A DNA stretch of 39,213 nucleotides from Pseudomonadota bacterium (GCA_023388965.1 JAEWFF010000050.1:1-39213), one strand, 5' to 3'; counted from the stretch's first letter, positions 23,595 to 31,843 are shown. The notes: a model not told the origin generated them from the sequence alone. Numbers and translations: made by a program.

Positions 23595-26500
23595 CCGCTG
23601 ACCACCTCCACGACGCCCGGCACCGCCTTCAGCGCCGCCGCGATGGCGGGCGAGACGCGGTAGCGGCCCGGCAGCCTGATATCGACCTCGGTTTCGCTGT
23701 CGACCATGAGAACGAAGACTACCTCGCCCTCGCCCTTCTGCAACTGGGCGGCAAGATGATCGACCGGCGCGGGATCGCGCAGGAAAATCTGAAGCGACTG
23801 GCCGACCCGCTCCGCGGCATCTTCCAGCCCCTCGACCTTGAAGATGCGTGCGCGCACATCGTCGCCATCGACGGAGGCCTGCAGGTCCACGACGACGGAG
23901 GTGTTCGGCTCAAGGAGATCGCGATATTCGCCAAGCCCCTCCGAGAAGATGATCGCCTCGTAATGACCCGAGGGATCGGACAGTTTCACGATGCCCATAC
24001 GATTGCCGGACTTGGTACGCTTTTCCTGACGCGACAGCACGGTGGCGGCGAGCTTTCCGGCGGTGGCACCCTGACGGACCTCGGCGGCGAAATCCGACCA
24101 GCGCTTCAGCTTCATGCGCGCCAGAAGCGGCGCATAGGCATCGAGCGGATGGCCGGTCAGGAAGAAGCCGATCGCCTCGTATTCCTTCGTCAGCCGGTCG
24201 CCCGGCAGCCAGGCCTGCACATTGCGCGCGCGCAGCGGCGCGGGCGCGGCATCGGCGAACAGGCCGCCCTGCCCGCTTGCCGCATCGTCCTGTGCGCCGG
24301 CGGCAATGGCGAGAATTTCCTCCAGCGAGGCGACGAACGACGCTCGGTTGGGCTCGATATCGTCGAAGGCGCCGGCCTGGCCGAGCTGTTCGAGCGTGCG
24401 CTTGTTGACCTGACGCGGATCGATGCGGCGAGCGAAATCCGACAGATCGGCAAAGGGCCGCTCGATGCGCGTATTTACAATGGCGGCGGCCGCCTGCGCA
24501 CCGACGCCCTTGACGGCCGCCAGCGCATAGCGGATCGCGCCCTCATGCACGGTGAATTCGACGCCGGAGCGGTTGATCGACGGCGGCTCGACGCGGATGC
24601 CGAGCCGCTCGGCCTCGGTGCGGAATTCGGCGAGCTTGTCGGTCGAGCCCATATCCATGGTCATGGACGCGGCCATGAACTCGACCGGATAATTCGCCTT
24701 CAGATAAGCGGTCTGATAGGCGACAAGTGCGTACGCCGCCGCATGGCTCTTGTTGAAGCCGTAATCGGCGAATTTCTGCAACAGATCGAAGATCGAATCC
24801 GCATCGCCCTTCCGGACCTCGCGTTCGGTCGCGCCCGTCACGAAAATCGCGCGCTGGGCATCCATCTCCTTGCGGATCTTCTTGCCCATCGCACGGCGCA
24901 GAAGATCGGCCTGGCCGAGCGAATAGCCGGCCAGAACCTGCGCGATCTGCATCACCTGTTCCTGATAGATGATGACGCCGTAGGTTTCCTTCAGGATGCT
25001 TTCGATTTTCGGGTGCGGATATTCCGGCTGTTCGCGGCCCTGCTTGCGGGCGCAATAGGTCGGGATATTGGCCATCGGGCCGGGCCGGTAAAGCGCGACC
25101 AGCGCCACGATGTCCTCGAAGCGGTCGGGCTTCATTTCGAGAAGCGCGCGCCGCATGCCCGCGCTTTCCACCTGGAACACGCCGACCGTCTCGCCGCGGG
25201 CCATCAGGTCGTAGGATTTCCCATCGTCGAGCGGGATGCGTGAAATATCGAGATCGATCCCGCGCTGTTTCAGAAGCGCGATGGTCTTTTCGATGGTGGT
25301 CAGCGTTTTCAAGCCGAGGAAGTCGAACTTCACGAGACCCGCCTGCTCCACCCATTTCATGTTGAACTGGGTGACGGGCATGTCGGAGCGCGGATCGCGG
25401 TAGAGCGGCGCGACTTCGGCAAGCGGCCGGTCGCCGATCACGATGCCGGCGGCGTGGGTGGAGGCGTGGCGGTAAAGTCCCTCCAGTTTCAGCGCGATAT
25501 CGAGCATGCGCCCGACGCGCGGGTCCTGCTCGCGCTCGGCCGCGAAACGCGGCTCATCGCGGATGGCCTGTTCCAACGTGACGGGATTGGCCGGGTTCTG
25601 CGGCACGAGCTTGCAGAGCTTGTCGACCTGTCCGTACGGCATTTCAAGCACGCGGCCGACATCGCGCATGACGCCGCGTGCCTGCAGCGATCCGAACGTG
25701 ATGATCTGCGCGACATGGTCGTGGCCGTATTTCTCCTGCACATAGCGGATGACTTCCTCGCGCCGCTCCTGACAGAAGTCGATGTCGAAGTCCGGCATGG
25801 ACACGCGGTCGGGATTGAGGAAGCGCTCGAACAGAAGCCCGAAACGGATCGGATCGAGATCGGTGATGGTAAGCGACCAGGCGACCAGCGAGCCGGCGCC
25901 CGAACCACGGCCCGGGCCGACCGGAATGCCCTGCGTCTTGGCCCATTTGATGAAGTCCGCGACGATGAGGAAATAGCCGGGAAACTTCATGCGCTCGATG
26001 ACGCCGAGTTCGAAATCGAGGCGCGCCGCGTAGTCTTCCTCACTTACGCCCGGCGCAAGGCCGTGTACGGACAGACGCTTGCGCAAACCCTCTTGCGCCT
26101 GACGGCGCAATTCCGCCGCCTCGTCGCCGTCCTGCGTGAAGCGCGGCAGCATGGGCTTGGTCGAGCGTGGGCGGAAGGCGCAGCGGCGGGCAATTTCCAC
26201 CGTGTTCTCAACGGCTTCCGGAATGTCCTTGAAAAGCGCGATCATCTCCGCGCGCGTCTTGAAACGGTGCTCGGGCGTGACCTGCCGCCGCTCGGCATCG
26301 GAGACCAGACGGCCCTCGGCGATGGCCAGCAGCGCGTCATGCGCCTCGTAATCGCCGGCGCCGGCGAAATAGCATTCATTGGTGGCGACGAGCGGAATGC
26401 CTTTCTCATAGGCGAGCGCGATGAGGCGCGGCTCGGCCACGCGCTCGGCCTCGGTGCCGTGGCGCTGCAATTCCACGTACAGACGGTCGCCGAAAATATC

Positions 26501-27001
26501 GAGCAAGCGCGCAAGGCGGCTCTCGGCGAGATCGGGGCGGCCTTCGAGGATGGCGTGGTTGAGCGGGCCGCCGGGGCCGCCGGTGAGCGCGATCAGGCCC
26601 GCGCCATGGCCCGCGAGATAATCCACGCCGACGAACGGATCGGCCGGATCGGTTTCGAGAAAACCGGTCGAGGTCAGAGCGAGAAGGTTGCGATACCCCT
26701 CCTCCGAGCGCGCGAGCAGGACGAGGCGCGGATGCTTCGTGCTGGCAAGGCGCGCGCCGGGCGCCGCCTCGCGGTCCGCGAACTCGACCGCGACGCTTGC
26801 GCCGGCAATGGGCTGAAGCCCGCTCTCGGCAAACTTCTCGGAGAATTCGAGCGCGCCGAACAGATTGGACGTGTCGGTCAGCGCCAGAGCCGGCTGCTTG
26901 TCCGCCTTGGCAAGGTCGGCCAGCCTCTTGATCGTCAGCGCGCCCTCGAGCAGCGAGAACGCGGAATGGACGTGAAGATGGACGAAACCCGGCGTGGACA
27001 T
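23591..27001 (-). CDS. dnaE: DNA polymerase III alpha subunit (replicative, DnaE1)
   Basis: This 1136-aa C-family polymerase performs chromosomal DNA synthesis. An N-terminal PHP domain (FVHLHVHSAFSLLEG, with His8, His10 and His12) is followed by the palm, where the catalytic aspartates are Asp404 and Asp406 in MPDFDIDF and Asp560 in KFDFLGLKT. Fingers, the beta-binding region and an OB domain (ATVLSRQEKRTKSGNRMGIV, about 990-1080) follow. The PHP domain and length fit the replicative DnaE1 rather than the SOS-linked DnaE2/ImuC, and no imuA or imuB is adjacent. The start is at 27001, 61 bp after a 36-aa ORF that has a LexA box; no terminator separates them, so some damage-induced read-through is possible. 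Confidence 0.96.
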   Translation of the reverse strand: MSTPGFVHLHVHSAFSLLEGALTIKRLADLAKADKQPALALTDTSNLFGALEFSEKFAESGLQPIAGASVAVEFADREAAPGARLASTKHPRLVLLARSEEGYRNLLALTSTGFLETDPADPFVGVDYLAGHGAGLIALTGGPGGPLNHAILEGRPDLAESRLARLLDIFGDRLYVELQRHGTEAERVAEPRLIALAYEKGIPLVATNECYFAGAGDYEAHDALLAIAEGRLVSDAERRQVTPEHRFKTRAEMIALFKDIPEAVENTVEIARRCAFRPRSTKPMLPRFTQDGDEAAELRRQAQEGLRKRLSVHGLAPGVSEEDYAARLDFELGVIERMKFPGYFLIVADFIKWAKTQGIPVGPGRGSGAGSLVAWSLTITDLDPIRFGLLFERFLNPDRVSMPDFDIDFCQERREEVIRYVQEKYGHDHVAQIITFGSLQARGVMRDVGRVLEMPYGQVDKLCKLVPQNPANPVTLEQAIRDEPRFAAEREQDPRVGRMLDIALKLEGLYRHASTHAAGIVIGDRPLAEVAPLYRDPRSDMPVTQFNMKWVEQAGLVKFDFLGLKTLTTIEKTIALLKQRGIDLDISRIPLDDGKSYDLMARGETVGVFQVESAGMRRALLEMKPDRFEDIVALVALYRPGPMANIPTYCARKQGREQPEYPHPKIESILKETYGVIIYQEQVMQIAQVLAGYSLGQADLLRRAMGKKIRKEMDAQRAIFVTGATEREVRKGDADSIFDLLQKFADYGFNKSHAAAYALVAYQTAYLKANYPVEFMAASMTMDMGSTDKLAEFRTEAERLGIRVEPPSINRSGVEFTVHEGAIRYALAAVKGVGAQAAAAIVNTRIERPFADLSDFARRIDPRQVNKRTLEQLGQAGAFDDIEPNRASFVASLEEILAIAAGAQDDAASGQGGLFADAAPAPLRARNVQAWLPGDRLTKEYEAIGFFLTGHPLDAYAPLLARMKLKRWSDFAAEVRQGATAGKLAATVLSRQEKRTKSGNRMGIVKLSDPSGHYEAIIFSEGLGEYRDLLEPNTSVVVDLQASVDGDDVRARIFKVEGLEDAAERVGQSLQIFLRDPAPVDHLAAQLQKGEGEVVFVLMVDSETEVDIRLPGRYRVSPAIAAALKAVPGVVEVVSG

Positions 27002-27062
27002 GCTTTCCTCTCGCGCCTGCCCCCGTCACGCTCCCCCTATCCGCCCGCGGGCGCGAAGAGCA

Positions 27063-27173
27063 TCAGACGATCGGCAGAGCGTCGGCCCACATCAGGACCA
27101 TGACGATGAAAACCGCAATGGCGCCGAACTCGGCGACACCCTCAAGAAACCGGCTGAACTTCTGGATGGCCAT
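27063..27173 (-). CDS. SOS-boxed 36-aa single-pass membrane protein (SidA-like candidate)
   Basis: The ATG at 27173 is preceded by a strong GGGAGG site at 7 bases, and the ORF of 37 codons ends with TGA at 27065-27063. The product has an amphipathic basic N-terminus (MAIQKFSRFLEG) and one hydrophobic helix (residues about 16-30, FGAIAVFIVMVLMWA), ending in DALPIV. A perfect LexA operator lies 33 bp before the start codon. In Caulobacter, the SOS-induced SidA is a 29-residue single-pass membrane protein that blocks division through FtsW. Size, topology and LexA control match, but sequence homology is not shown here. The alternative is a short leader peptide for dnaE. Confidence 0.7.
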   Translation of the reverse strand: MAIQKFSRFLEGVAEFGAIAVFIVMVLMWADALPIV

Positions 27174-27205
27174 ACGCGCCTCCCGTTATCCACTTACACA
27201 ACAAT

Positions 27206-27241
27206 GTTCATGTTTTGTTCTTTTTGCAGTAGAAAGTCAAG
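27206..27241 (-). promoter_or_regulatory. LexA operator and promoter of the 36-aa ORF and dnaE
   Basis: GTTC-ATGTTTT-GTTC at 27206-27220 is an exact match to the alphaproteobacterial LexA box and resembles the lexA operator at 679-693. On the minus strand a TTGACT -35 (27240-27235) lies 14 bases before the box, so the operator covers the expected -10 region, the usual arrangement for tight LexA repression. The segment is clearly more AT-rich than its neighbours. Confidence 0.8.
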
Positions 27242-27281
27242 AGGGCTTCGCAGCCAACAGACAACGCATTGATTTATAGTC

Positions 27282-27956
27282 TTAAATCTCCACCGCCAGC
27301 CCGTCCCGCAGCGTAATGCGGCGGTCCATCTGGGCCGCGAGTTCGAGATTGTGGGTGGCGACCAGAGCGGCCAGCCCCGTCGCCTTGATGAGCTTGAAGA
27401 GGCTGGCGAACACCTCCTCCGCCGTGACGATGTCGAGATTGCCGGTCGGCTCGTCCGCGAACAGAACACGCGGCGCATTGGCGACGGCGCGGGCGATGGC
27501 GACGCGCTGCTGTTCACCGCCCGACAATTCGCTCGGGCGATGGCTCGCGCGGTGCGGCAGGCCGAGCCATTTCAGCAATTCCTCCGCCCGTTTCTGCGCC
27601 TCGCTCTTGTCGAGCCCGCCGATGATCTGCGGCAGCATGACGTTCTCGAGCGCGGAGAATTCCGGCAGCAGATGGTGGAACTGATAGACGAAGCCGAGCT
27701 CGGCGCGGCGGATGCGCGTGCGCTCATTGTCCGACAATTGCGAGGTGGCGCGGCCGCCGACAATGACCTCGCCACCATCGGGCCGCTCCAGGAGGCCGGC
27801 AATGTGCAGCAGCGTGGATTTGCCGGCGCCCGACGGCGCGACGAGCGCCACCGCTTCGCCGGGATGGAGCACGAAATCGACGCCGCGCAGGATGTCGAGC
27901 TTGGCGTCGCCCTGGCGGTAGGCGCGGTGGATGTTTTCGAGATGAAGGATTTCCAT
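27282..27956 (-). CDS. lolD: Lipoprotein-releasing ABC transporter ATPase LolD
   Basis: This 224-aa ATPase of the Lol complex extracts lipoproteins from the inner membrane for transfer to LolA. Walker A is APSGAGKST (residues 40-48, Ala in place of the first Gly), the Q-loop is FVYQFHHLLPEFS, the ABC signature is LSGGEQQRVAIARA, Walker B is RVLFADEPTG and the H-loop is ATHNLEL. The QFHHLLPEF sequence is typical of LolD. The ATG at 27956 lies eight bases after lolC; the frame is open further upstream inside lolC but that sequence has no protein sense. Confidence 0.94.
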   Translation of the reverse strand: MEILHLENIHRAYRQGDAKLDILRGVDFVLHPGEAVALVAPSGAGKSTLLHIAGLLERPDGGEVIVGGRATSQLSDNERTRIRRAELGFVYQFHHLLPEFSALENVMLPQIIGGLDKSEAQKRAEELLKWLGLPHRASHRPSELSGGEQQRVAIARAVANAPRVLFADEPTGNLDIVTAEEVFASLFKLIKATGLAALVATHNLELAAQMDRRITLRDGLAVEI

Positions 27957-27964
27957 CGCCCGCC

Positions 27965-29272
27965 TCACTCGTACCGCAGCGCTTCGACCGGATCGAGACG
28001 CGAGGCGCGCCAAGCCGGATAAATGGTCGCCAGAAGCGACAGAGCGAGCGCCATGAGAACGACGGCCGTGGTCTCGCCCCAGTCGATGATGGCCGGCAGG
28101 CGCGACAGGAAATAAAGCTCGGGCGAGAACAGTTCGGTCGCCGTGAGCCAGGAAATGAACTGGCGGATTTCCTCGATGTAGGCACAGACGAGAAGACCGA
28201 GCAGGACGCCGAAAAACGTGCCGACGAAACCGATGGACGCGCCGATGATGACGAAGATGCGCATGATCGAGCCGCGCGTCGCCCCCATCGTGCGCAATAT
28301 GGCGATGGCCTGCCCCTTCTCCTTCACGAGCATGATGAGGCTCGAAATGATGTTCAGGTCCGCGATCAGGACGATCAGGGTCAGGATCAGGAACATCACA
28401 TTGCGCTCCACTTCGAGCGCGGAGAAGAAGGTGACGTTGCGCTGTTTCCAGTCGACCAGCAGGACCTGCCGCTGAGCGGCTTCGGCAATGGGCTCGCGCA
28501 ACTGGTCGGTACGGTCCGGATCGTCGACGAAGACCTCGATGGCGCTGACGCTTTCGCCGCGGTTGAAATAGGCCTGCGCCTCGGCAAGCGGCAGGAATAC
28601 GAAGACGGCGTCGTATTCCGACATGCCGACCTCGAAGATCGCGCGCACCGGATAGCCCTTGATGCGGGGCGTCGTGCCCATGGGCGTGACCGCGCCGCGC
28701 GGCGAGACGAGCGTCAGGATCTCGCCGACGCGAAGGCCGAGCTGGTCGGCCAGCCTTCGCCCGATGACGACACCGAGATTGTCGTCGAAGCCTTCGAGCG
28801 TGCCTTCCTTGACGTTGCGCCCGATCAGGCCGGAGGCCTTGATGTCGGCCTCGCGCATGCCGCGCACGAGCACGCCGCCGGCATTGACAGCCGACGAGGC
28901 GAGCGCCTGCCCCTCGACCAGAGGCGCGGCCAGCCTCACCCCCGCAACATCCTGGATGCGCTTGGCGAGATCGTCGAAATCGGTGAGATCGGAGCCGACC
29001 GGCTGGACGATGATGTGGCCGTTGACGCCGAGGATCTTGGTGAGGAGTTCCTGGCGGAATCCGTTCATCACCGCCATGACGATGATGAGCACGGCAACGC
29101 CGAGCAGGACGCCGAGGAACGAGAACGCCGCGGTGACGGAGATATAGCCCTCGCGCCGGCGGGCGCGCAGATAGCGCCGCGCTATGAGCCATTCGAACGG
29201 CGCGAAGGCCGGCGTGCCCCGCTCGGCCCCCGATGCCGCTGCCGTGTCCGATGCGGTGGCGCTCTCGCTCAT
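27965..29272 (-). CDS. lolC: Lipoprotein-releasing permease LolC/LolE type (LolF)
   Basis: This 435-aa membrane subunit of the lipoprotein release complex has the MacB/FtsX fold. It has one N-terminal helix (about 46-68, FSFLGVLLGVAVLIIVMAVMN), a large periplasmic domain (about 70-295), then three helices near 300-325, 345-375 and 395-420. It ends with PAWRASRLDPVEALRYE, the FtsX-type C-terminus. Only one permease gene is present beside lolD, so it probably works as a homodimer, as in bacteria with a single LolF, rather than as a LolC-LolE pair. Its ATG overlaps the proS stop. Confidence 0.93.
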   Translation of the reverse strand: MSESATASDTAAASGAERGTPAFAPFEWLIARRYLRARRREGYISVTAAFSFLGVLLGVAVLIIVMAVMNGFRQELLTKILGVNGHIIVQPVGSDLTDFDDLAKRIQDVAGVRLAAPLVEGQALASSAVNAGGVLVRGMREADIKASGLIGRNVKEGTLEGFDDNLGVVIGRRLADQLGLRVGEILTLVSPRGAVTPMGTTPRIKGYPVRAIFEVGMSEYDAVFVFLPLAEAQAYFNRGESVSAIEVFVDDPDRTDQLREPIAEAAQRQVLLVDWKQRNVTFFSALEVERNVMFLILTLIVLIADLNIISSLIMLVKEKGQAIAILRTMGATRGSIMRIFVIIGASIGFVGTFFGVLLGLLVCAYIEEIRQFISWLTATELFSPELYFLSRLPAIIDWGETTAVVLMALALSLLATIYPAWRASRLDPVEALRYE

Positions 29273-30591
29273 CCTGTCAGCCGTGCCAGAGCCGATTCGG
29301 GTGAAATGCTTTCGCGCTCGCCCGTCTTGCGGTTCTTCAGTTCGACCGTGCCGCCGGCGAGACCTTTCGGCCCGACGACAAGCTGCCAGGGCAAACCGAT
29401 CAGATCGAGCGTGGCGAATTTCGAGCCCGGGCGCTCGTCGGTGTCGTCGTACAGCACGTCTACCCCCGCCCGTGTCAGCGACTCATAGAGAGTCTGGCAC
29501 GCCTGATCGACCGCCGCATCCCCCACTTTGAGATTTGCAAGGCCGACGCGGAACGGCGCGACGGATTCCGGCCACACGATGCCGTTGTCGTCATGACTGG
29601 CCTCGATGATGGCGGCGACGAGGCGCGACGGCCCGATGCCGTACGAACCCATGTGAACCGGAACTTCCTTGCCGTCCGGCCCGGCGACCACTGCTTTCAT
29701 CGGCTCCGAATATTTGGTGCCGAAGTAGAAAATATGGCCGACCTCGATTCCGCGCGCCGAAAGCTGCTTGTCCTTCGGCACGTCGGCGAAGGCGGCGGCA
29801 TCGTGCTTCTCGGATGTGGCAGCGTACAGACTGGTCCAGTCATCGACGATGCGCTGCAGGCCAGCGCGGTCGTCGAAATCGACATCGGCGCCGGGAATGG
29901 CCTTTTCCAGATAATCGGAATGGCCGAACACCTCGCTCTCGCCGGTGTCGGCGAGAATGATGAATTCGTGGGAGAGATTGCCGCCGATCGGGCCGGTATC
30001 GGCGACCATGGGAATGGCGCGCAGGCCGAGCCGCGCGAAGGTCCGCAGATAGGCGACGAACATCCGGTTGTAGGAGAAGACCGCGCCGGCCTGATCGACG
30101 TCGAAGGAATAGGCATCCTTCATCAGGAATTCGCGCGAGCGCATGACGCCGAAGCGCGGGCGCACCTCGTCCCGGAACTTCCACTGGATGTGATAGAGAT
30201 TGAGCGGCAGGTCGCGGTAGGAGCGGACATAGGCCCGGAAAATCTCCGTGACCATTTCCTCGTTGGTCGGCCCGAACAGCATGTCGCGCTCGTGCCGGTC
30301 CTTAATGCGCAGCATCTCCTTGCCGTAATCCTCGTAGCGTCCCGATTCGCGCCACAGCTCGGCGGACTGGATCGTCGGCATCCAGATCTCGATGGCGCCG
30401 GAACGGTTCTGCTCCTCGCGGACGATGTCGCATACCTTGTCGAGCACGCGCTTGCCGAGCGGCAGCCAGGCGTAAATGCCTGCCGATTCCTGGCGCATCA
30501 TGCCCGCGCGCAGCATCAGCCGATGGGAGACGATTTCGGCTTCCTTGGGATTTTCCTTGAGGATCGGCAGGAAGTAGCGGGAAAGACGCAT
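29269..30591 (-). CDS. proS: Prolyl-tRNA synthetase, short form without editing domain
   Basis: This 440-aa class II synthetase charges tRNA(Pro). It starts MRLSRYFLPILKENPKEAE, and the class II motifs include GMMRQESAGIYAWLPLGKRV, YHIQWKFRDEVRPRFGVMRSREFLMKDAYSF and GSYGIGPSRLVAAIIE. The C-terminal anticodon-binding domain covers about 345-440. At 440 aa it lacks the roughly 180-residue INS editing domain of the E. coli type, as usual in alphaproteobacteria, which often rely on a separate ProXp or YbaK protein to clear Ala-tRNA(Pro); none is in this window. The ATG at 30591 is chosen by homology. Confidence 0.95.
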   Translation of the reverse strand: MRLSRYFLPILKENPKEAEIVSHRLMLRAGMMRQESAGIYAWLPLGKRVLDKVCDIVREEQNRSGAIEIWMPTIQSAELWRESGRYEDYGKEMLRIKDRHERDMLFGPTNEEMVTEIFRAYVRSYRDLPLNLYHIQWKFRDEVRPRFGVMRSREFLMKDAYSFDVDQAGAVFSYNRMFVAYLRTFARLGLRAIPMVADTGPIGGNLSHEFIILADTGESEVFGHSDYLEKAIPGADVDFDDRAGLQRIVDDWTSLYAATSEKHDAAAFADVPKDKQLSARGIEVGHIFYFGTKYSEPMKAVVAGPDGKEVPVHMGSYGIGPSRLVAAIIEASHDDNGIVWPESVAPFRVGLANLKVGDAAVDQACQTLYESLTRAGVDVLYDDTDERPGSKFATLDLIGLPWQLVVGPKGLAGGTVELKNRKTGERESISPESALARLTG

Positions 30592-30703
30592 GACGGCCCG
30601 GCTGCACGAGGGAAAGAACCGGAGGACGAAACCCGATAGCCCCCGAAAACTCAAGCGCGGCGCGACGGGGTCCACGGCTGCATGTCAGCGCAGCGGCATG
30701 GTT

Positions 30704-30976
30704 TCAGGGGAGGAACTCGATATTGCTGCGCCGGGCGAAGATCACGCCCGCGCTATGGCCGTCGTGCCAGACCAGATCGCACAGCCGCCGCACGACGATA
30801 TTGCCCGACATATCGAGCACGAATCGGTTCGGCAGATCGATCTTCTCCTCGAAGACGAGCATGGCGCCTTCACGGGAAAGATTGCCGATGGTGCAGGAAA
30901 TCTGCGCGCCGGAGGCGGTGAGAAGGTTCGCCTGCCGCATGACCGGCCCGCGTGAATAGTGTCTGCGCTCGCTCAT
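30704..30976 (-). CDS. Single-domain PilZ protein, putative c-di-GMP receptor
   Basis: This 90-aa protein consists only of a PilZ domain. The RxxxR motif is RHYSR (Arg5-Arg9) and the [D/N]xSxxG motif is NLSREG (Asn32-Gly37), the two elements that bind cyclic di-GMP. The tail GHSAGVIFARRSNIEFLP is typical of the rhizobial group. Targets of such stand-alone PilZ proteins are mostly unknown. It has its own promoter candidate at 31045-31073 and lies 112 bp before proS. Confidence 0.85.
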   Translation of the reverse strand: MSERRHYSRGPVMRQANLLTASGAQISCTIGNLSREGAMLVFEEKIDLPNRFVLDMSGNIVVRRLCDLVWHDGHSAGVIFARRSNIEFLP

Positions 30977-31044
30977 GCGGCAGTGAAAACCATGATTTCA
31001 TGACAGTTTTTCGTGGCCGGGACCGGCCAGCAATATTTAAGTTG

Positions 31045-31073
31045 CTGATAAATAAAACGAAAACGAGAGTCAA
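31045..31073 (-). promoter_or_regulatory. Candidate promoter of the PilZ gene
   Basis: On the minus strand TTGACT (31073-31068) and TATCAG (31050-31045) are spaced by 17 bases in an AT-rich stretch about 70 bp before the PilZ start. The -35 is one base off consensus; the -10 is weaker. Confidence 0.5.
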
Positions 31074-31323
31074 AGCGGCGAGAATCCGGCCCATAGAGGG
31101 CAATTGCGAAAAAAGTTAGCCAAAGGGCGAAGTCGAATGGTGACAAGGGCTTGGAAATCGGTAGCATCCGTTCCCAATAAAGAGGCCTGAAGCGCTTTCC
31201 GCGCGAATGGGTTCAAGTCTTGGGAGGAACAGAGGCTCTTCGGTTGTCGCCCCGCACGCGGCATTCGTGACACAGGGACCGATCCCGCATCTCGGTCGTA
31301 ATTCGAGCCCGCACCGAACTTTG

Positions 31324-31352
31324 AAAAAGCAAGGCGAAAGCCTTGCTTTTTT
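31324..31352. terminator. Strong bidirectional rho-independent terminator
   Basis: AAAAAGCAAGGC (31324-31335) pairs perfectly with GCCTTGCTTTTT (31340-31351) around a GAAA tetraloop, giving a 12-bp stem flanked by T-runs on both strands. On the minus strand it ends the DUF1467 transcript, 33 bp after its stop. On the plus strand no gene leads into it. Confidence 0.9.
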
Positions 31353-31384
31353 GTTTCGCGCCTCCCGTATCCGACCTGCCCGGC

Positions 31385-31657
31385 TCAGTAATTCGGGCGG
31401 CCCGGCAGGAACGGAATGTCGTCGAGGCTGACGAGGCCGCGCGTATAGACGAAGTAGAATACCGCGAACACCACGCTGGCGAGGATCGTGTTGGCGATCA
31501 CGATTCGCAGCATGCGCGGCTTCGTTGGCGCGCCGGGGTCCGATCCATACACGATCTCGCCATCCTCATGCTGCGAGCGGACGCCCCAAGGCAGAACGGC
31601 GAACAGGCCGACCCACCAGATCACGAAATAGATGGCCAAACCGCCGGTGATGGTCAT
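31385..31657 (-). CDS. DUF1467 family small membrane protein
   Basis: This 90-aa protein has two membrane helices (about 3-23, ITGGLAIYFVIWWVGLFAVL, and about 56-78, IVIANTILASVVFAVFYFVY). The stretch LPWGVRSQHEDGEIVYGSDPGAP between them is the hallmark of DUF1467, a family of unknown function almost confined to alphaproteobacteria. The ATG at 31657 is chosen because the conserved part starts at MTITGG and the codons before it run into a repeat. Its usual place between rnj and proS is kept here. Confidence 0.85.
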   Translation of the reverse strand: MTITGGLAIYFVIWWVGLFAVLPWGVRSQHEDGEIVYGSDPGAPTKPRMLRIVIANTILASVVFAVFYFVYTRGLVSLDDIPFLPGRPNY

Positions 31658-31672
31658 GTCTGCTTTCTCAGC

Positions 31673-31775
31673 CCTCATCCTGAGGAGGCCGCTGATTTCA
31701 GGTGTTCCTGAAATCAGTGCTTGTGATCTCCAAGTCGGCGACAGCCGACTTGGATGGGCCGTCTCGAAGGATGAG
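31673..31775. repeat. REP-like repeat carrying two inserted hairpins
   Basis: The ends, CCTCATCCTGAGGAG and GTCTCGAAGGATGAG, belong to the CATCCTGAG family. The centre, normally a short hairpin, instead holds two perfect 11-bp hairpins: CTGATTTCAGG with CCTGAAATCAG (31692-31717, TGTT loop), and TCCAAGTCGGC with GCCGACTTGGA (31729-31754, GACA loop). It lies in the 5' region of the DUF1467 gene. Confidence 0.7.
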
Positions 31776-31796
31776 CGGCGAACTTCAGTATATGTG

Positions 31797-31843
31797 CCTC
31801 ATGGTTCGAGACGCGATGCGGCGCATCGCTCCTCACCATGAGG
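31797..31843. repeat. CCTCATGGT-type palindromic repeat at the rnj stop
   Basis: CCTCATGGT (31797-31805) pairs with ACCATGAGG (31835-31843), and an inner GCGATGC/GCATCGC hairpin lies between. The outer arm touches the rnj stop codon (31846-31844). The internal GTTCGAGACGC and GCTCCTCA parts show it is a variant of the same repeat superfamily as 31673-31775. It may serve as the rnj transcript end. Confidence 0.65.

Larger units (their letters stand above)
30977..31384. other. Intergenic region with promoter, terminator and an unexplained segment
   Basis: The 408 bases hold the PilZ promoter candidate (31045-31073) and a strong terminator (31324-31352). Between them, 31104-31320 has no ORF with protein sense. 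It could encode a small RNA on the plus strand ending at the terminator, but no convincing promoter or fold is visible. Confidence 0.5.

Noticed and set aside
27957..29192. A long extension of the lolD frame through lolC
   Set aside because: The sequence in this frame is a shadow of lolC; lolD homology starts at the ATG at 27956.
30870..31103. A 77-codon minus-strand ORF with a hydrophobic start, upstream of and overlapping the PilZ gene
   Set aside because: Its 3' part is an out-of-frame reading of the PilZ N-terminus, and the putative PilZ promoter lies within it. No ribosome-binding site is visible.
31195..31235. A tRNA, suggested by GGGTTCAAGTC
   Set aside because: No acceptor stem, D-arm or anticodon arm can be folded around it.
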